52,339 nucleotides of DNA from Methylocystis sp. (GTDB lineage Bacteria; Pseudomonadota; Alphaproteobacteria; Rhizobiales; Beijerinckiaceae): positions 1-52,339 of the forward strand of contig JADCCX010000108.1 in assembly GCA_020252485.1 (NCBI GenBank), written 5' to 3'. Of the stretch, positions 32,030-40,893 are shown piece after piece. Each line of letters opens with the position of its first letter. The stretch's first letter is position 1. The position numbers were made by a program, and so were the translations under genes. The notes under the pieces were generated by a model. It was not told the DNA's origin, searched no databases, and saw nothing but the letters and a program-made list of their open reading frames with translations.

Positions 32030-34381
32030 TCAGAAGGAGTACCCGACCGTTACGCCGATCTGGCGCCGACCTGCCCCGGTGACCAGCGGCGACGACACCG
32101 AGTAGTTGACCGAGTCGAAGAAGCGCACGCCCGCCGTCGGCGTGTCGTCATCGAAGACGTTGTCGGCGAAGGCCTGGATGCGCCAGCCATCGTCGCCGCG
32201 CAGCGTCACCCGTAGGTCCAGCGTTGTCTTTTCGCCGAAGTACTGGAGGTTGTCGGCGCGCAGGAAGCTCCTAGACTGATAGGCCAGATCGGCGCGGGCC
32301 TGGAAGGTCACACCGTTGCCGAGATCACGCTTGTATTGCGGGCTGATGACCAGCTTGTGCTCGGGCACGTAGGGCAGATGATTGCCGTCGAAGTTGATCG
32401 GCGGACGACCCGCCAGGATCAAGGTCGCAGCCAGAGAGTCGTCGACGAACTTGGAGTAGGTGGCGTCGGTATAGGCGTAGTTCCCGCTGATCGTCAGATG
32501 GTCGGTCAGCTGCCAGACGCCGTCCAGCTCCAGCCCAAGAACCTGAGCCTGACCGACGTTGCAGGTATAGGTGCGCTGGGTCGAGGTGCCCCCAAGCGTC
32601 ACGGGATTCTGGCAGGCGACCTGCTGGTCGGTCCAGTCCGTGTAGAACAAGGCGGCATTCAGAAGTAGATCGCCGTCCAGGAAGGTGTTCTTCAGCCCGA
32701 TCTCGTAGTTCCAGCTGTACTCCGGATCATAGGTCCACTGCGCTGGGGTGATGTTCAGATTGGTGTTGAACCCGCCTGCCTTGGCTCCGCGCGCGATCGT
32801 GCCGTAAAGCAGGCTATCTTCTGTGAGGTCGTAGTCCAGCGTGACCCGCGGGGTGGTGAACTCGAACGACTGGTCGGAGTTCCGCACCAAAGCCGAGGAG
32901 CCCGTGCCGCCAGCGCGCGAAGGGGCCTGTTCGTAGCTCTGATCTTCGTTCTCATAGCGCAGCTCGACCGAACCCCTGAGCCGGTCAGAGAAGTCATAGC
33001 CGAGCGAGCCGAAGACCGCGATGCTGTCGATCTGCGACAGCGAACGCGGGATCCCGTTGGTCGCCACCGCCGCAGCGGTCAGTGGCGACTGACTCTTGGC
33101 CAGCACGCGCACGTCGTTGGCGTAGTAGAAGGCGCCAATCAACCATTGCAGACGCTGATCGCCGGTCGAAGCCAGCCGCAACTCCTGGCTGCGGTCGACG
33201 AAGCGGTCGTCGCTGGACGACGTGCCGAAGCTGCTTTGCCCAAAAGGGATCGCGGGAGCGAAGGGGAAACCGAAGTTGGGGCAGCCGCCGATGCGGTCGC
33301 AGATCGTGTTGTCCCCATCGAAGGTGTATTCTGTCTTGCGGCGGCTGTAGCTGCTGATCGAGGTCAGGGTCGCGGTGTCGAAGTCATAGTCAAGCGTCAG
33401 GCTGGTTCGCAGCGCATCGCCCCGCTGGCCGTAATCGGTCGGTTCGAAGCCAGTACGGCGGGTGTTCACCGTGATGCCATTCTCGGCGATCGACGGCAGT
33501 TCGCCGAGATAAAGCAGGTTGCGCTGTTGCGTTGCCGAAGCACCTGCCGGTGTAGCCAGCGCCGAGTTGGTGCGGATCACGTTCGACGCGGGTTGGCCGG
33601 AATCCTCGGTGCTGACCGTGGTGCGGAAGGTCGCCGTCAGACGGTCCGTCGGACGGGCCTCAACCACGAGCGACGCCCCGCTGTTGTCGACGAAATCGAC
33701 TTGGCCACCATCGATCGAGCTGGTGTAGAAGCCGTCAAACGTGCGTGCGAAGCCGGATAGGCGGAAGGCCATCCAGTCGGTCAGGGGACCGCTGATCGAC
33801 AGCATGCCCCGGCGCAGGCCGTTGTCTCCGACGGTCAGTTCGGCGCTGCCGGTATAGACCTCGCTGCTGGGACGCTGGGTGATGTAGTTGATAGCGCCGG
33901 CGAACGTGTTGCGGCCGTACAGAGCAGACTGTGGGCCCTTGACGATCTCGACCCGCTCCAGGTCGTTCAGCTCCAGGTCTACGCCAGCCTTGCCGCTCAG
34001 ATAGACGCCGTCCAGGAAGACGCCGACGTTCAGCGGTCCGAAGGTTTGCGCCGCCCCCCGGATGATCGGCAGCTGATTCTGCGCGCCAAAGAGTGGCGTA
34101 TAGATGAGACCGGGAGTCAGGCGTCCCAGATCGGCCAGACTCTCGATGCGCGCTTCCTGAATGGTTTCCTGGGTGAAGGCCGTGATCGCGATCGGCGTGT
34201 CCTGGATCGCTTCTTCGCGGCGGCGCGCCGTGACGACAATGTCCTCGACGGAGTAGGCTTCCTGACCGGCGCCCGTCGCCTGCTGCGCTGACACAGGCGC
34301 GGCGGCTGAGGCCAGGGCCGCGAACGCGACGCCCGCGAGGATCATGTTACGCGTCAGGATGACGCCGTGAGAATGCGACAT
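32030..34381 (-). CDS. TonB-dependent outer-membrane receptor (copy 1)
   Basis: A 783-residue receptor. Signal peptide ends near AAPVSAQ; the TonB-box/plug start is YSVEDIVVTARRREEAIQDTP. The plug has ERVEIVKGPQSALYGRNTFAGAI; a long beta-barrel follows and ends GRRQIGVTVGYSF with C-terminal Phe. It imports a large or scarce ligand across the outer membrane using TonB energy. ATG 34381 (AAGGGG about 10 nt upstream) is preferred to ATG 34408, which overlaps operator A6. The type is the catabolic receptor group common in Caulobacterales and sphingomonads, not a clear siderophore receptor. Confidence 0.9.
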   Translation of the reverse strand: MSHSHGVILTRNMILAGVAFAALASAAAPVSAQQATGAGQEAYSVEDIVVTARRREEAIQDTPIAITAFTQETIQEARIESLADLGRLTPGLIYTPLFGAQNQLPIIRGAAQTFGPLNVGVFLDGVYLSGKAGVDLELNDLERVEIVKGPQSALYGRNTFAGAINYITQRPSSEVYTGSAELTVGDNGLRRGMLSISGPLTDWMAFRLSGFARTFDGFYTSSIDGGQVDFVDNSGASLVVEARPTDRLTATFRTTVSTEDSGQPASNVIRTNSALATPAGASATQQRNLLYLGELPSIAENGITVNTRRTGFEPTDYGQRGDALRTSLTLDYDFDTATLTSISSYSRRKTEYTFDGDNTICDRIGGCPNFGFPFAPAIPFGQSSFGTSSSDDRFVDRSQELRLASTGDQRLQWLIGAFYYANDVRVLAKSQSPLTAAAVATNGIPRSLSQIDSIAVFGSLGYDFSDRLRGSVELRYENEDQSYEQAPSRAGGTGSSALVRNSDQSFEFTTPRVTLDYDLTEDSLLYGTIARGAKAGGFNTNLNITPAQWTYDPEYSWNYEIGLKNTFLDGDLLLNAALFYTDWTDQQVACQNPVTLGGTSTQRTYTCNVGQAQVLGLELDGVWQLTDHLTISGNYAYTDATYSKFVDDSLAATLILAGRPPINFDGNHLPYVPEHKLVISPQYKRDLGNGVTFQARADLAYQSRSFLRADNLQYFGEKTTLDLRVTLRGDDGWRIQAFADNVFDDDTPTAGVRFFDSVNYSVSSPLVTGAGRRQIGVTVGYSF

Positions 34382-34405
34382 TGGGTCAGAGCCCCTTACA
34401 TTGGC

Positions 34406-34431
34406 CAAATGGTATACTTTTAGGTCATTTG
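34406..34431. promoter_or_regulatory. Operator A, site 6
   Basis: CAAATGGTATA (34406-34416), spacer CTTT, TAGGTCATTTG (34421-34431). Two arm mismatches. It lies 24 nt upstream of the TonB receptor start; the other side faces the 3' end of the nitrilase-like gene, so this site serves one direction only. Confidence 0.8.
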
Positions 34432-34553
34432 ACTATGGACCAGCTTGGACCGTCGTCAACGCTGTAAAGTAAGGCCTTGGGCCAAGGCCGAGACTCCGTC
34501 ATGGAACCGTTGCCGTCAGGACACGGTCGTTGCCGTCATCGCGCAGTGAGGGG

Positions 34554-35600
34554 TCAAATGAGGCCTGCGTCCGCCAGCTTGTCGATAACGGCGCGTTGTC
34601 GCTGGGCGTAGAACGCCGGCGTCGGCACCGTCACGCCACCCGAGCCGTCCAGCAGAGTGTTTCGGGGCTGGATGTCCATGCCTGCATAGGCCTGGCTCCA
34701 CAGATGCATGGGCTGACGCGACAGGATGTTCGGCATCCCAGGACGGCGGCGGTAACGGCGCAAGCTCCCAACGTCGATCTCGGCATAGCCCGCCATGCTC
34801 TCGCCGTACCCGGCTTCCGCCAGCACCAATCCCCGGAAGTCGATCACCTTGGACGAGGCGTCCGTCGAGGCCTTGGGGATGGCGATGCCCTCGATGCCCG
34901 CCGAGTTGGCGCTGACGACATAGGCCAGGTTCTCGATGGCGCGGGCCTGCTTGGCGATGTTCTTGGGCGTAGCCAGGGCCGCCGCGATCTCGCTGGAGGA
35001 ATGGACGAACACCTCGGCGCCCCGCACGGCGTGGGCGCGTGCGATCTCGGGATAGAGGATCTCTTCCGACGCGATGGCGGCAAGGCGTCCGATCTCTGTG
35101 TCGGCGACGGGGAAGACACCATCCAGGCCGTAGCGGTCCACATAGTGGTCCCAGACGTCATAGGGGCTGGGGCCGAATAGGGTCACCAGGCGGCGATAGC
35201 GCAGCACCACCTCTCCGGCCGGCGCCACAACGAAGCTGCACTGGAAGTAGAGCCCCGGAAAATGTTCATCGGTCTCATAGGCGTTGCCGGCCAGGAAGAC
35301 GTCATTGGCGCGGGCGACCTCGCCCAGAGCCCGATACTCGGAACCGCCGGGCGTCAGGCAGGCCTTCTCGGCCCAGTCGGCCGTCGGCTCGCCCATCGGG
35401 AAGCCCGTCAGGAAGTATTCCGGGAGGACGATCAGCCGAACATCCGGGCCGATGAAGCGTTTGGACGCTGCGATCTGGGCCCCGATCCTTCGGATCGCGT
35501 CGGCCATGCGCGGCCGACTTGCGCGGGCGCCGGCATCGCCGTTGACGGCGAAGCAAGTCGTCTGCAAGGCGAGGGCGATGTAGGGCGATGGGTCGGACAT
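34554..35600 (-). CDS. Nitrilase-superfamily protein with altered catalytic triad
   Basis: A 348-residue carbon-nitrogen-hydrolase fold. Glu61 is present (LPEYFLTGFP). The Lys position is Arg137 (YRRLVTLF, usually YRK) and the Cys position is Ser178 (RLAAIASEEILYPE, usually ICxExRFPE). The surrounding family sequence, including HAVRGAEVFVHSSSE, is otherwise good and the gene is intact. The usual E-K-C chemistry of nitrile or amide hydrolysis is therefore unlikely. ATG 35600 avoids a frame extension into operator A7. It is divergent from the operator-A regulator. Confidence 0.8.
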   Translation of the reverse strand: MSDPSPYIALALQTTCFAVNGDAGARASRPRMADAIRRIGAQIAASKRFIGPDVRLIVLPEYFLTGFPMGEPTADWAEKACLTPGGSEYRALGEVARANDVFLAGNAYETDEHFPGLYFQCSFVVAPAGEVVLRYRRLVTLFGPSPYDVWDHYVDRYGLDGVFPVADTEIGRLAAIASEEILYPEIARAHAVRGAEVFVHSSSEIAAALATPKNIAKQARAIENLAYVVSANSAGIEGIAIPKASTDASSKVIDFRGLVLAEAGYGESMAGYAEIDVGSLRRYRRRPGMPNILSRQPMHLWSQAYAGMDIQPRNTLLDGSGGVTVPTPAFYAQRQRAVIDKLADAGLI

Positions 35601-35640
35601 TGCGCGCTCCGGGCGGATCGTCCTATGTCTAGCGCGGGCT

Positions 35641-35666
35641 GAGTTGGTATAGGAATAGGTCATTTG
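35641..35666. promoter_or_regulatory. Operator A, site 7 (overlaps regulator start)
   Basis: GAGTTGGTATA (35641-35651), spacer GGAA, TAGGTCATTTG (35656-35666). The last three bases are the TTG start codon of the GntR gene. The nitrilase-like gene starts 40 nt away on the other strand. This is the main reason to link the regulator to operator A. Confidence 0.8.
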
Positions 35667-36455
35667 GCCGACGGCGCATCAGACCTCCAGGCCGACGACG
35701 CGGGACTTCTGAACGGGGCCCTGCCCACGCCCCTGTATCATCAGGTGTTCCTGGTCATGCGCGAGCGCATCCAGTCGGGTGTCTACGCAGATGGTGAGAC
35801 CCTTCCCGGCGAGCAGGAACTGGCGCGGGCCTTCGATGTTTCGCGGATCACGGTCAAGCGGGCGCTCAACGAATTGGCCGCCAACAATCTGGTCTCGCGT
35901 CATCGGGGTCGGGGAACGATCGTATCGACCGGCGGGGTGATCCCCTTGGTGTCGGGCTCCTTCGAGACCCTGATCTCGTCATTGAAGTCGATGGGGCTTA
36001 CGACCGAGGTGGAGTTGCTGGAGGTCGCCGACGAGCCAGCTGATGCCCTCGTCGTCGCGCGGCTGAAGTTGGAACCCGGGGCGATGGTGCAGAGGGCTGT
36101 TCGCCTGAGAAAGCTGCAGGGCGAGCCCTTCTCCTACCTCACGACCTATGTTCCCGCTGACATCGCGGCGCGCTACAACATCGATGAACTCCGTTCGACG
36201 CCGCTGCTGACGCTTCTGGAGCGCGCCGGAGCAGGTGCCGTGGAGGCCGAGCAGTGGATCACGGCGGCAGCGGCCTCTCCAACCGTCTCGGCCTGTCTGG
36301 ACGTGCCGTCAGGATCGCCCGTGCTGAAGATTGAGCGCATCATGAGCGGAGCCGACGGCCGCCCGGTTCAGATGATCGTGGGCCACTACCGGCCCGACCG
36401 GTTTCAGTACCACATGACCTCCCAGCGCCAGTTAGGCACTGAGGGGTGGACCTGA
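35664..36455 (+). CDS. GntR-family regulator with UTRA domain (candidate operator-A regulator)
   Basis: A 263-residue HutC-subfamily regulator. Winged HTH in residues ~22-95 (LYHQVFLVMRERIQSGVYAD, then SRITVKRALNELA, then HRGRGTIV); UTRA domain in ~110-255 (SYLTTYVPADIA; VLKIERIMSGADGRPVQM; HYRPDRFQY). There is no ATG or GTG upstream of the HTH in frame, so TTG 35664 is the likely start, inside operator A7. Autoregulation through A7 and control of all ten sites is the simplest model. The effector is probably an acid from the pathway; direct evidence is lacking. Confidence 0.85.
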   Translation: MADGASDLQADDAGLLNGALPTPLYHQVFLVMRERIQSGVYADGETLPGEQELARAFDVSRITVKRALNELAANNLVSRHRGRGTIVSTGGVIPLVSGSFETLISSLKSMGLTTEVELLEVADEPADALVVARLKLEPGAMVQRAVRLRKLQGEPFSYLTTYVPADIAARYNIDELRSTPLLTLLERAGAGAVEAEQWITAAAASPTVSACLDVPSGSPVLKIERIMSGADGRPVQMIVGHYRPDRFQYHMTSQRQLGTEGWT

Positions 36456-36486
36456 TCGCGTTTGGGCTTGCCAACCGGCCTCAGTG

Positions 36487-36512
36487 CAAATGATATAGAA
36501 ATAGATCATTTG
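36487..36512. promoter_or_regulatory. Operator A, site 8
   Basis: CAAATGATATA (36487-36497), spacer GAAA, TAGATCATTTG (36502-36512). One arm mismatch. It precedes the four-gene operon starting at 36524 and follows the end of the GntR gene. Confidence 0.85.
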
Positions 36513-36523
36513 CGGACGACGCC

Positions 36524-37174
36524 TTGGCCGACGCGCTTCTCCTCCTGATGCATCTCTTGATCCTGGTCTACTGGCTGGGTGGGGACCTTGGCGCGTTCAC
36601 GGCATCGTTCCTGATCGCAAACCCCGCCAAGGACCAAGCCGCGCGTCTGGGGGCGGCAGGACTTCTGGCCGACGTCGATATGGCACCCCGGACAGCGCTG
36701 ATCCTCGCGTTCCCCACCGGATTTACCCTTTCCGTGACGAGGGGATGGCTGGACGTGGATCCGCTTTGGATCCCGGCGGCCTGGATCGTTGGTCTGGTCT
36801 GGCTGGCTGTCGCCTGGCGAATACATCTAACTCACGCCGGAGCGGCCTCATCCTTGCGCCGGTTCGATCTCGGTCTGCGTTGGGTCGCGGCGGCGGCGCT
36901 TGGCGCGGGCGGTCTGGCCGGTTTGGGTGGGGCGACGGGCTGGCCGCTGTTTCTGAACCTCAAGCTGCTGATCCTGGCCGGATGCGTCCTTACAGGCCTT
37001 CTTGTTCGCCGTCTGACTGCCGACCTGGGTCCGGCGCTGGGTGCCTTGGCAACCGGTCAGGCGGACGCCGATGCCCGCATCGCGCGCTCCCTTGCGGTCA
37101 CCCGCCCCGCCGTACTCCTCATTTGGCTGCTGCTGTTGGCGGCGTCCTTTCTCGGTCTGTGGAAGCCGCAATGA
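36524..37174 (+). CDS. Multi-pass membrane protein (DUF2269-like)
   Basis: A 216-residue integral membrane protein with about six hydrophobic segments. It begins HLLILVYWLGGDLGAF, shared with the amber-interrupted homologue at 14419-15096. His and Gly-rich membrane helices could bind haem, as in small cytochrome-like proteins, but no ligand pair is certain. TTG 36524 begins it; ATG 36548 is an alternative that would trim the first helix. The following FAD oxidoreductase overlaps its stop (ATGA), so it may anchor that enzyme or pass electrons from it to quinone. That role is inference. Confidence 0.7.
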   Translation: MADALLLLMHLLILVYWLGGDLGAFTASFLIANPAKDQAARLGAAGLLADVDMAPRTALILAFPTGFTLSVTRGWLDVDPLWIPAAWIVGLVWLAVAWRIHLTHAGAASSLRRFDLGLRWVAAAALGAGGLAGLGGATGWPLFLNLKLLILAGCVLTGLLVRRLTADLGPALGALATGQADADARIARSLAVTRPAVLLIWLLLLAASFLGLWKPQ

Positions 37175-38757
37175 GCCCTGCCGACGACCTTTCCCGCGCC
37201 TCGCCCGCCGACGCCCTCAGGGCCGCGCTGGGCCCGGAGGTTGTTTCGACCGATCCCACTTTGCTGGAGCTCTACGGCCAGGACATCTGGAAGATCAGTC
37301 GCCGTCCGGTCGCGGTCCTCCGCCCCACGGAAACAGCCGGGCTGTCGCGGGCGCTGGCCGAGACCGCGCGGCTGAACCTGCCCGTCGCCCCGCGCGGCGG
37401 TGGCATGAGTTATACCGGCGGTTATGTCTCGGACGCCGGTCCGGTCGCCCTAATCGACCTGTCGCGCATGGACCGGGTGCTCCATGTAGACGCCGAAGCC
37501 ATGACGGTTACGGTCGAGGCCGGCTGCACCTGGAAGACTCTGCTCGAGACGCTCAAACCCCAAGGCCTGCGGACGCCTTTCTGGGGCCCATTGTCGGGCG
37601 TGTCGTCGACCATAGGCGGCGGCTTGTCACAGCTGAACGCCGTCTTCGGTGCCGGTCACTGGGGCACGACGTCCGAGAGCGTTGTTGGTCTGACGGTCGC
37701 GCTTGCCGACGGGCGGCTGGTCTCGACCGGCGCGCGGCGGAAGGCTGACGGCCGCACCTTCTACCGCCACTATGGCCCCGATCTGACTGGCTTATTCTGC
37801 GGCGATAGCGGAGCGCTCGGCGTCAAGGCCGAGATCACGCTCCGGCTCATGCGCACACCAGCGCATGAGGCTCACGGTTCCTTCGCCTTCGACACGGCGG
37901 ATCAGGCGCTGGCGGCCACGGCCGAGATCTCGCGGGCGGGTGTCGCGGCCGACATGTTCGGCTTTGACCCGGCGCTAGCGGCCATGCGGCTGAAGCGGGC
38001 GTCGCTGCTTCAGGGAGTCAAGGCTCTGGGGGCCATCGCCACCTCTGGCGGGGACCTGTTCAAGGGCATGGCGGCCGCAGCCCGCACAGCGGTCGCAGGG
38101 CGGGGCTTTCTCGGTGCGGACGACTGGTCAATCCATCTGACAGCGGAGGCCCGCTCCGGCCCCGGAGCCGATGCCGACCTGGCCGAGGCGCGTCGCCTCT
38201 GTCTGGGTCTTGGTGGGCGCGAGGTCGAAGCGTCGATCCCCCGTGTGGTCCGCTCCAGCCCGTTCACCCCACTCAACAATGTGCTAGGCCCCGACGGCGA
38301 ACGCTGGGTGCCGGTCCACGGCCTCGTCGCCTTGCAGGACGGCCCGGCAGCTTATCGAGCAATCATGGCCCGGTTCGAGGCGTTGAGGCCCCGCTTTGAG
38401 GCGGGCGGAGTTCAGACCGGCATGATGTTGACTGCGCTCTCGACCAACGCCCTGCTCATCGAGCCCGTCTTCGTCTGGCCCGAGCAACGTCGCGCCCTGC
38501 ATGAGGCCACCGTCGAACCCCACGTCCTGATAAAGCTTCCTCGCTATGGCGAGAACCCCGAGGTCACCGCCTTGATCGCCGAGGCCCGCGTCGCCGCCAT
38601 CGACGCCTTCACCGAGGTTGGTGCCGCCCACTTCCAGATCGGCCGGACCTATCCCTGGCTCGACAGCCTGGACGAGGGTTCCCGCTGCCTGATCCGAGCG
38701 ATCAAGGCTGAGCTTGATCCGACCAATCGGATGAATCCCGGCGTGCTGGGCCTGTGA
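37171..38757 (+). CDS. FAD-linked oxidoreductase (FAD_binding_4, D-lactate-dehydrogenase/VAO type)
   Basis: A 528-residue flavoprotein. The PCMH FAD domain shows VAPRGGGMSYTGGYV, LSGVSSTIGGGLSQ and CGDSGALGVKAEITLR. The cap/C-terminal domain ends RTYPWLDSLDE and LDPTNRMNPGVLGL, the FAD-oxidase C-terminal signature. Members oxidise 2-hydroxy acids, glycolate or p-cresol-type alcohols. It overlaps the membrane-protein gene by ATGA and the aldehyde dehydrogenase by GTGA, so a membrane-linked alcohol or hydroxy-acid oxidation followed by aldehyde oxidation is likely. Confidence 0.85.
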   Translation: MSPADDLSRASPADALRAALGPEVVSTDPTLLELYGQDIWKISRRPVAVLRPTETAGLSRALAETARLNLPVAPRGGGMSYTGGYVSDAGPVALIDLSRMDRVLHVDAEAMTVTVEAGCTWKTLLETLKPQGLRTPFWGPLSGVSSTIGGGLSQLNAVFGAGHWGTTSESVVGLTVALADGRLVSTGARRKADGRTFYRHYGPDLTGLFCGDSGALGVKAEITLRLMRTPAHEAHGSFAFDTADQALAATAEISRAGVAADMFGFDPALAAMRLKRASLLQGVKALGAIATSGGDLFKGMAAAARTAVAGRGFLGADDWSIHLTAEARSGPGADADLAEARRLCLGLGGREVEASIPRVVRSSPFTPLNNVLGPDGERWVPVHGLVALQDGPAAYRAIMARFEALRPRFEAGGVQTGMMLTALSTNALLIEPVFVWPEQRRALHEATVEPHVLIKLPRYGENPEVTALIAEARVAAIDAFTEVGAAHFQIGRTYPWLDSLDEGSRCLIRAIKAELDPTNRMNPGVLGL

Positions 38758-40181
38758 GAGAGTTCACCGCTCGCAACCCGAGGACCGGCGTCCACGACTG
38801 GCTCGGACAGGCGCTCGACCCGGCCGAGGTCGGCGATGTCGCCGCCCGCCTGCGCGCCGGGCAGGCCACCTGGGAGTCCAGAGGAGCCGCCTCCCGGCTG
38901 GAGGTGCTGCGCGCATTCGGCCAGGCGCTCCGTCGCCACGCCGAGCCAATCGGGCAGGCTTTGGAGTTCGATACGGGGCGCCGCCGTATCGCCCGGCTCG
39001 AGATCGACAGCGTCATCGGCTCCATCGAGGGTTGGGCCCGCATCATCGCCGCGGATACCCCGCCCGAGTGGATCCAGGGTCGAGGCCTGCCGTCGGTGCG
39101 CCACACCGCTGCCTGGAAGGCCTATCCGCTCGTCGGTGTGGTGAGCCCATGGAACTTTCCCCTGCTGCTCGGCATGATCGACGCGGTCCCGGCCCTGTTG
39201 GCCGGATGCGCCGTACTTTTGAAGCCGTCGGAGGTCACGCCCCGTTTCATCGCCCCGGTCATGGCCGCCGTCGCCGAGGTTCCAGACCTCGCAGCCGTCC
39301 TCGCCATCGTTGCCGGTGACGGGGTGACTGGACAGGCCTTGGTCGATGTGGCGGATTGCATCTGCTTCACAGGCTCTGTGGCGACGGGGCGCAAGGTCGC
39401 TGTTCAGGCCGCCGGGCGTCTGATCCCCGCCTATCTGGAGCTCGGCGGCAAGGACCCTCTGATCGTGATGGAGGGGGCCGATCTCGAGGCTGCGACCGAC
39501 GCGGCGCTGCGCGGCTCGGTCCTGTCCACGGGCCAGGCCTGCCAGTCGATCGAACGCATCTATGTCGCCCGACCCATCCACGACGCCTTCCTCGGTCGCC
39601 TGGTCCAGAAGGCTGAGGCCGCCCGGCTGAACTGGCCCGACATCGCTGCCGGAGAGATTGGCCCGATCATCTTCGACCGGCAGGCCGATACGCTGTCTGC
39701 CCAGATTGCCGATGCGAAGGCCAAGGGCGCCAGTGTCCTGACCGGCGGCGAGATCCAGACCCACGGCGGCGGCCGGTGGCTTCGCCCAACCGTCCTCGCC
39801 GGCGTCACTTCCGACATGGCCGTGATGCGAGATGAGACCTTCGGGCCGATCCTGCCCGTTGTCGGTTTCGATACGGTCGAGGAGGCGGTCGCCCTGGCCA
39901 ACGACGGGGAATACGGCCTGTCCGCCGCGGTCTTCGCCGCCACGATCGAGGAGGCCGAGGCCGTCGGCAGGCGGCTTGAGGCAGGGGCGATCAGCCTGAA
40001 CGATGCGGCCCTGACCTCCATCTTCTACGAGGCCGCAAAGCAGGGTTTCAAAGCCTCGGGTCTCGGTCCATCGCGCATGGGCGAGGACGGCTATCGCCGA
40101 TTCCTCCGTCGCCAGGCGCTCATCGCCAATACCGCACGGCCCCTTCTGCTGGTGGCCTTTTCCGAAGAGGGTTCGACGTGA
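38754..40181 (+). CDS. Aldehyde dehydrogenase
   Basis: A 475-residue NAD(P)-dependent ALDH. GVVSPWNFPLLLG (cofactor/oxyanion Asn), LKPSEVTP, FTGSVATGRKV, LELGGKDP with the general-base Glu, and the nucleophile Cys in STGQACQSIERI are all present, so the enzyme should be active. GTG 38754 overlaps the previous stop. It probably oxidises the aldehyde made by the FAD enzyme before it in the operon from operator A8. Confidence 0.9.
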   Translation: MREFTARNPRTGVHDWLGQALDPAEVGDVAARLRAGQATWESRGAASRLEVLRAFGQALRRHAEPIGQALEFDTGRRRIARLEIDSVIGSIEGWARIIAADTPPEWIQGRGLPSVRHTAAWKAYPLVGVVSPWNFPLLLGMIDAVPALLAGCAVLLKPSEVTPRFIAPVMAAVAEVPDLAAVLAIVAGDGVTGQALVDVADCICFTGSVATGRKVAVQAAGRLIPAYLELGGKDPLIVMEGADLEAATDAALRGSVLSTGQACQSIERIYVARPIHDAFLGRLVQKAEAARLNWPDIAAGEIGPIIFDRQADTLSAQIADAKAKGASVLTGGEIQTHGGGRWLRPTVLAGVTSDMAVMRDETFGPILPVVGFDTVEEAVALANDGEYGLSAAVFAATIEEAEAVGRRLEAGAISLNDAALTSIFYEAAKQGFKASGLGPSRMGEDGYRRFLRRQALIANTARPLLLVAFSEEGST

Positions 40182-40891
40182 AGCACCGCTCCATAACAGG
40201 CACCATCCTCTACACGTCCAAGAAGCCCGAGCGCCTGGACCAGCCGCGCGGAATCGAACATTTCCGCTTCACCCACCACACCGACGGCAAACGCACCTTG
40301 CGCGCCCACTGCGAGATCGAAGAGCCGCATCCCAGCGTGCTTCGCGACATCGTCTATTCGTTGGACGAGCATGGCAGGCCGATGGATTGCCACGTCCGTC
40401 TGACCGTCGATGACAGATTCATGGGCTCGGGCTGGTTCCGCTTCACCGAGGACGCGGTGGAATGCGAGAGCTATGGCCCCGCTATCGGGCGCCTGTCCCA
40501 GCGAATGCCTTTGAACGGTCCGATCGACGGCATGGGCACCCATCCCGTCGTGGCCGACGGCTACTTGCTGGCCTTGTTCGACTGGGCAGAAGGCGAGAAG
40601 AGGAAGCTGCGGGTCATGCTGCCCAGTCCGGACCATCGCGGTGCGACCCCGCCGATCGTTTCCGAAGTCAACATCGATGCCGTCTTCCTGGGGCGCGAGA
40701 CAGTGACGGTGAAGGCTGGAACGTTCGCAGCCAGGCACTTCCAGTTCGTCGATGACGGCAGCTCGGGCATGGCGGGCCAGCACCCGCCCTATGATGTCTG
40801 GATCACCGACGACGCCGACGGGATCATGCTCCAGGGCGGGGTCGGCGGCTACATGCAGACTTGGTACGAGTTGATCGCCCTGGACCGCTGA
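40178..40891 (+). CDS. Uncharacterised protein, DUF3108-like
   Basis: A 237-residue protein with no signal peptide that I do not recognise with confidence. The C-terminal part (ETVTVKAGTFAARHFQF, then YDVWITDDADGIMLQ) resembles the beta-rich DUF3108/LolB-like fold. The N-terminal half is acidic-His-rich (FRFTHHTDGKRTLRAH). GTG 40178 overlaps the aldehyde dehydrogenase stop, so it is the fourth gene of the A8 operon. No role can be assigned. Confidence 0.55.
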   Translation: MKHRSITGTILYTSKKPERLDQPRGIEHFRFTHHTDGKRTLRAHCEIEEPHPSVLRDIVYSLDEHGRPMDCHVRLTVDDRFMGSGWFRFTEDAVECESYGPAIGRLSQRMPLNGPIDGMGTHPVVADGYLLALFDWAEGEKRKLRVMLPSPDHRGATPPIVSEVNIDAVFLGRETVTVKAGTFAARHFQFVDDGSSGMAGQHPPYDVWITDDADGIMLQGGVGGYMQTWYELIALDR

Positions 40892-40893
40892 GG

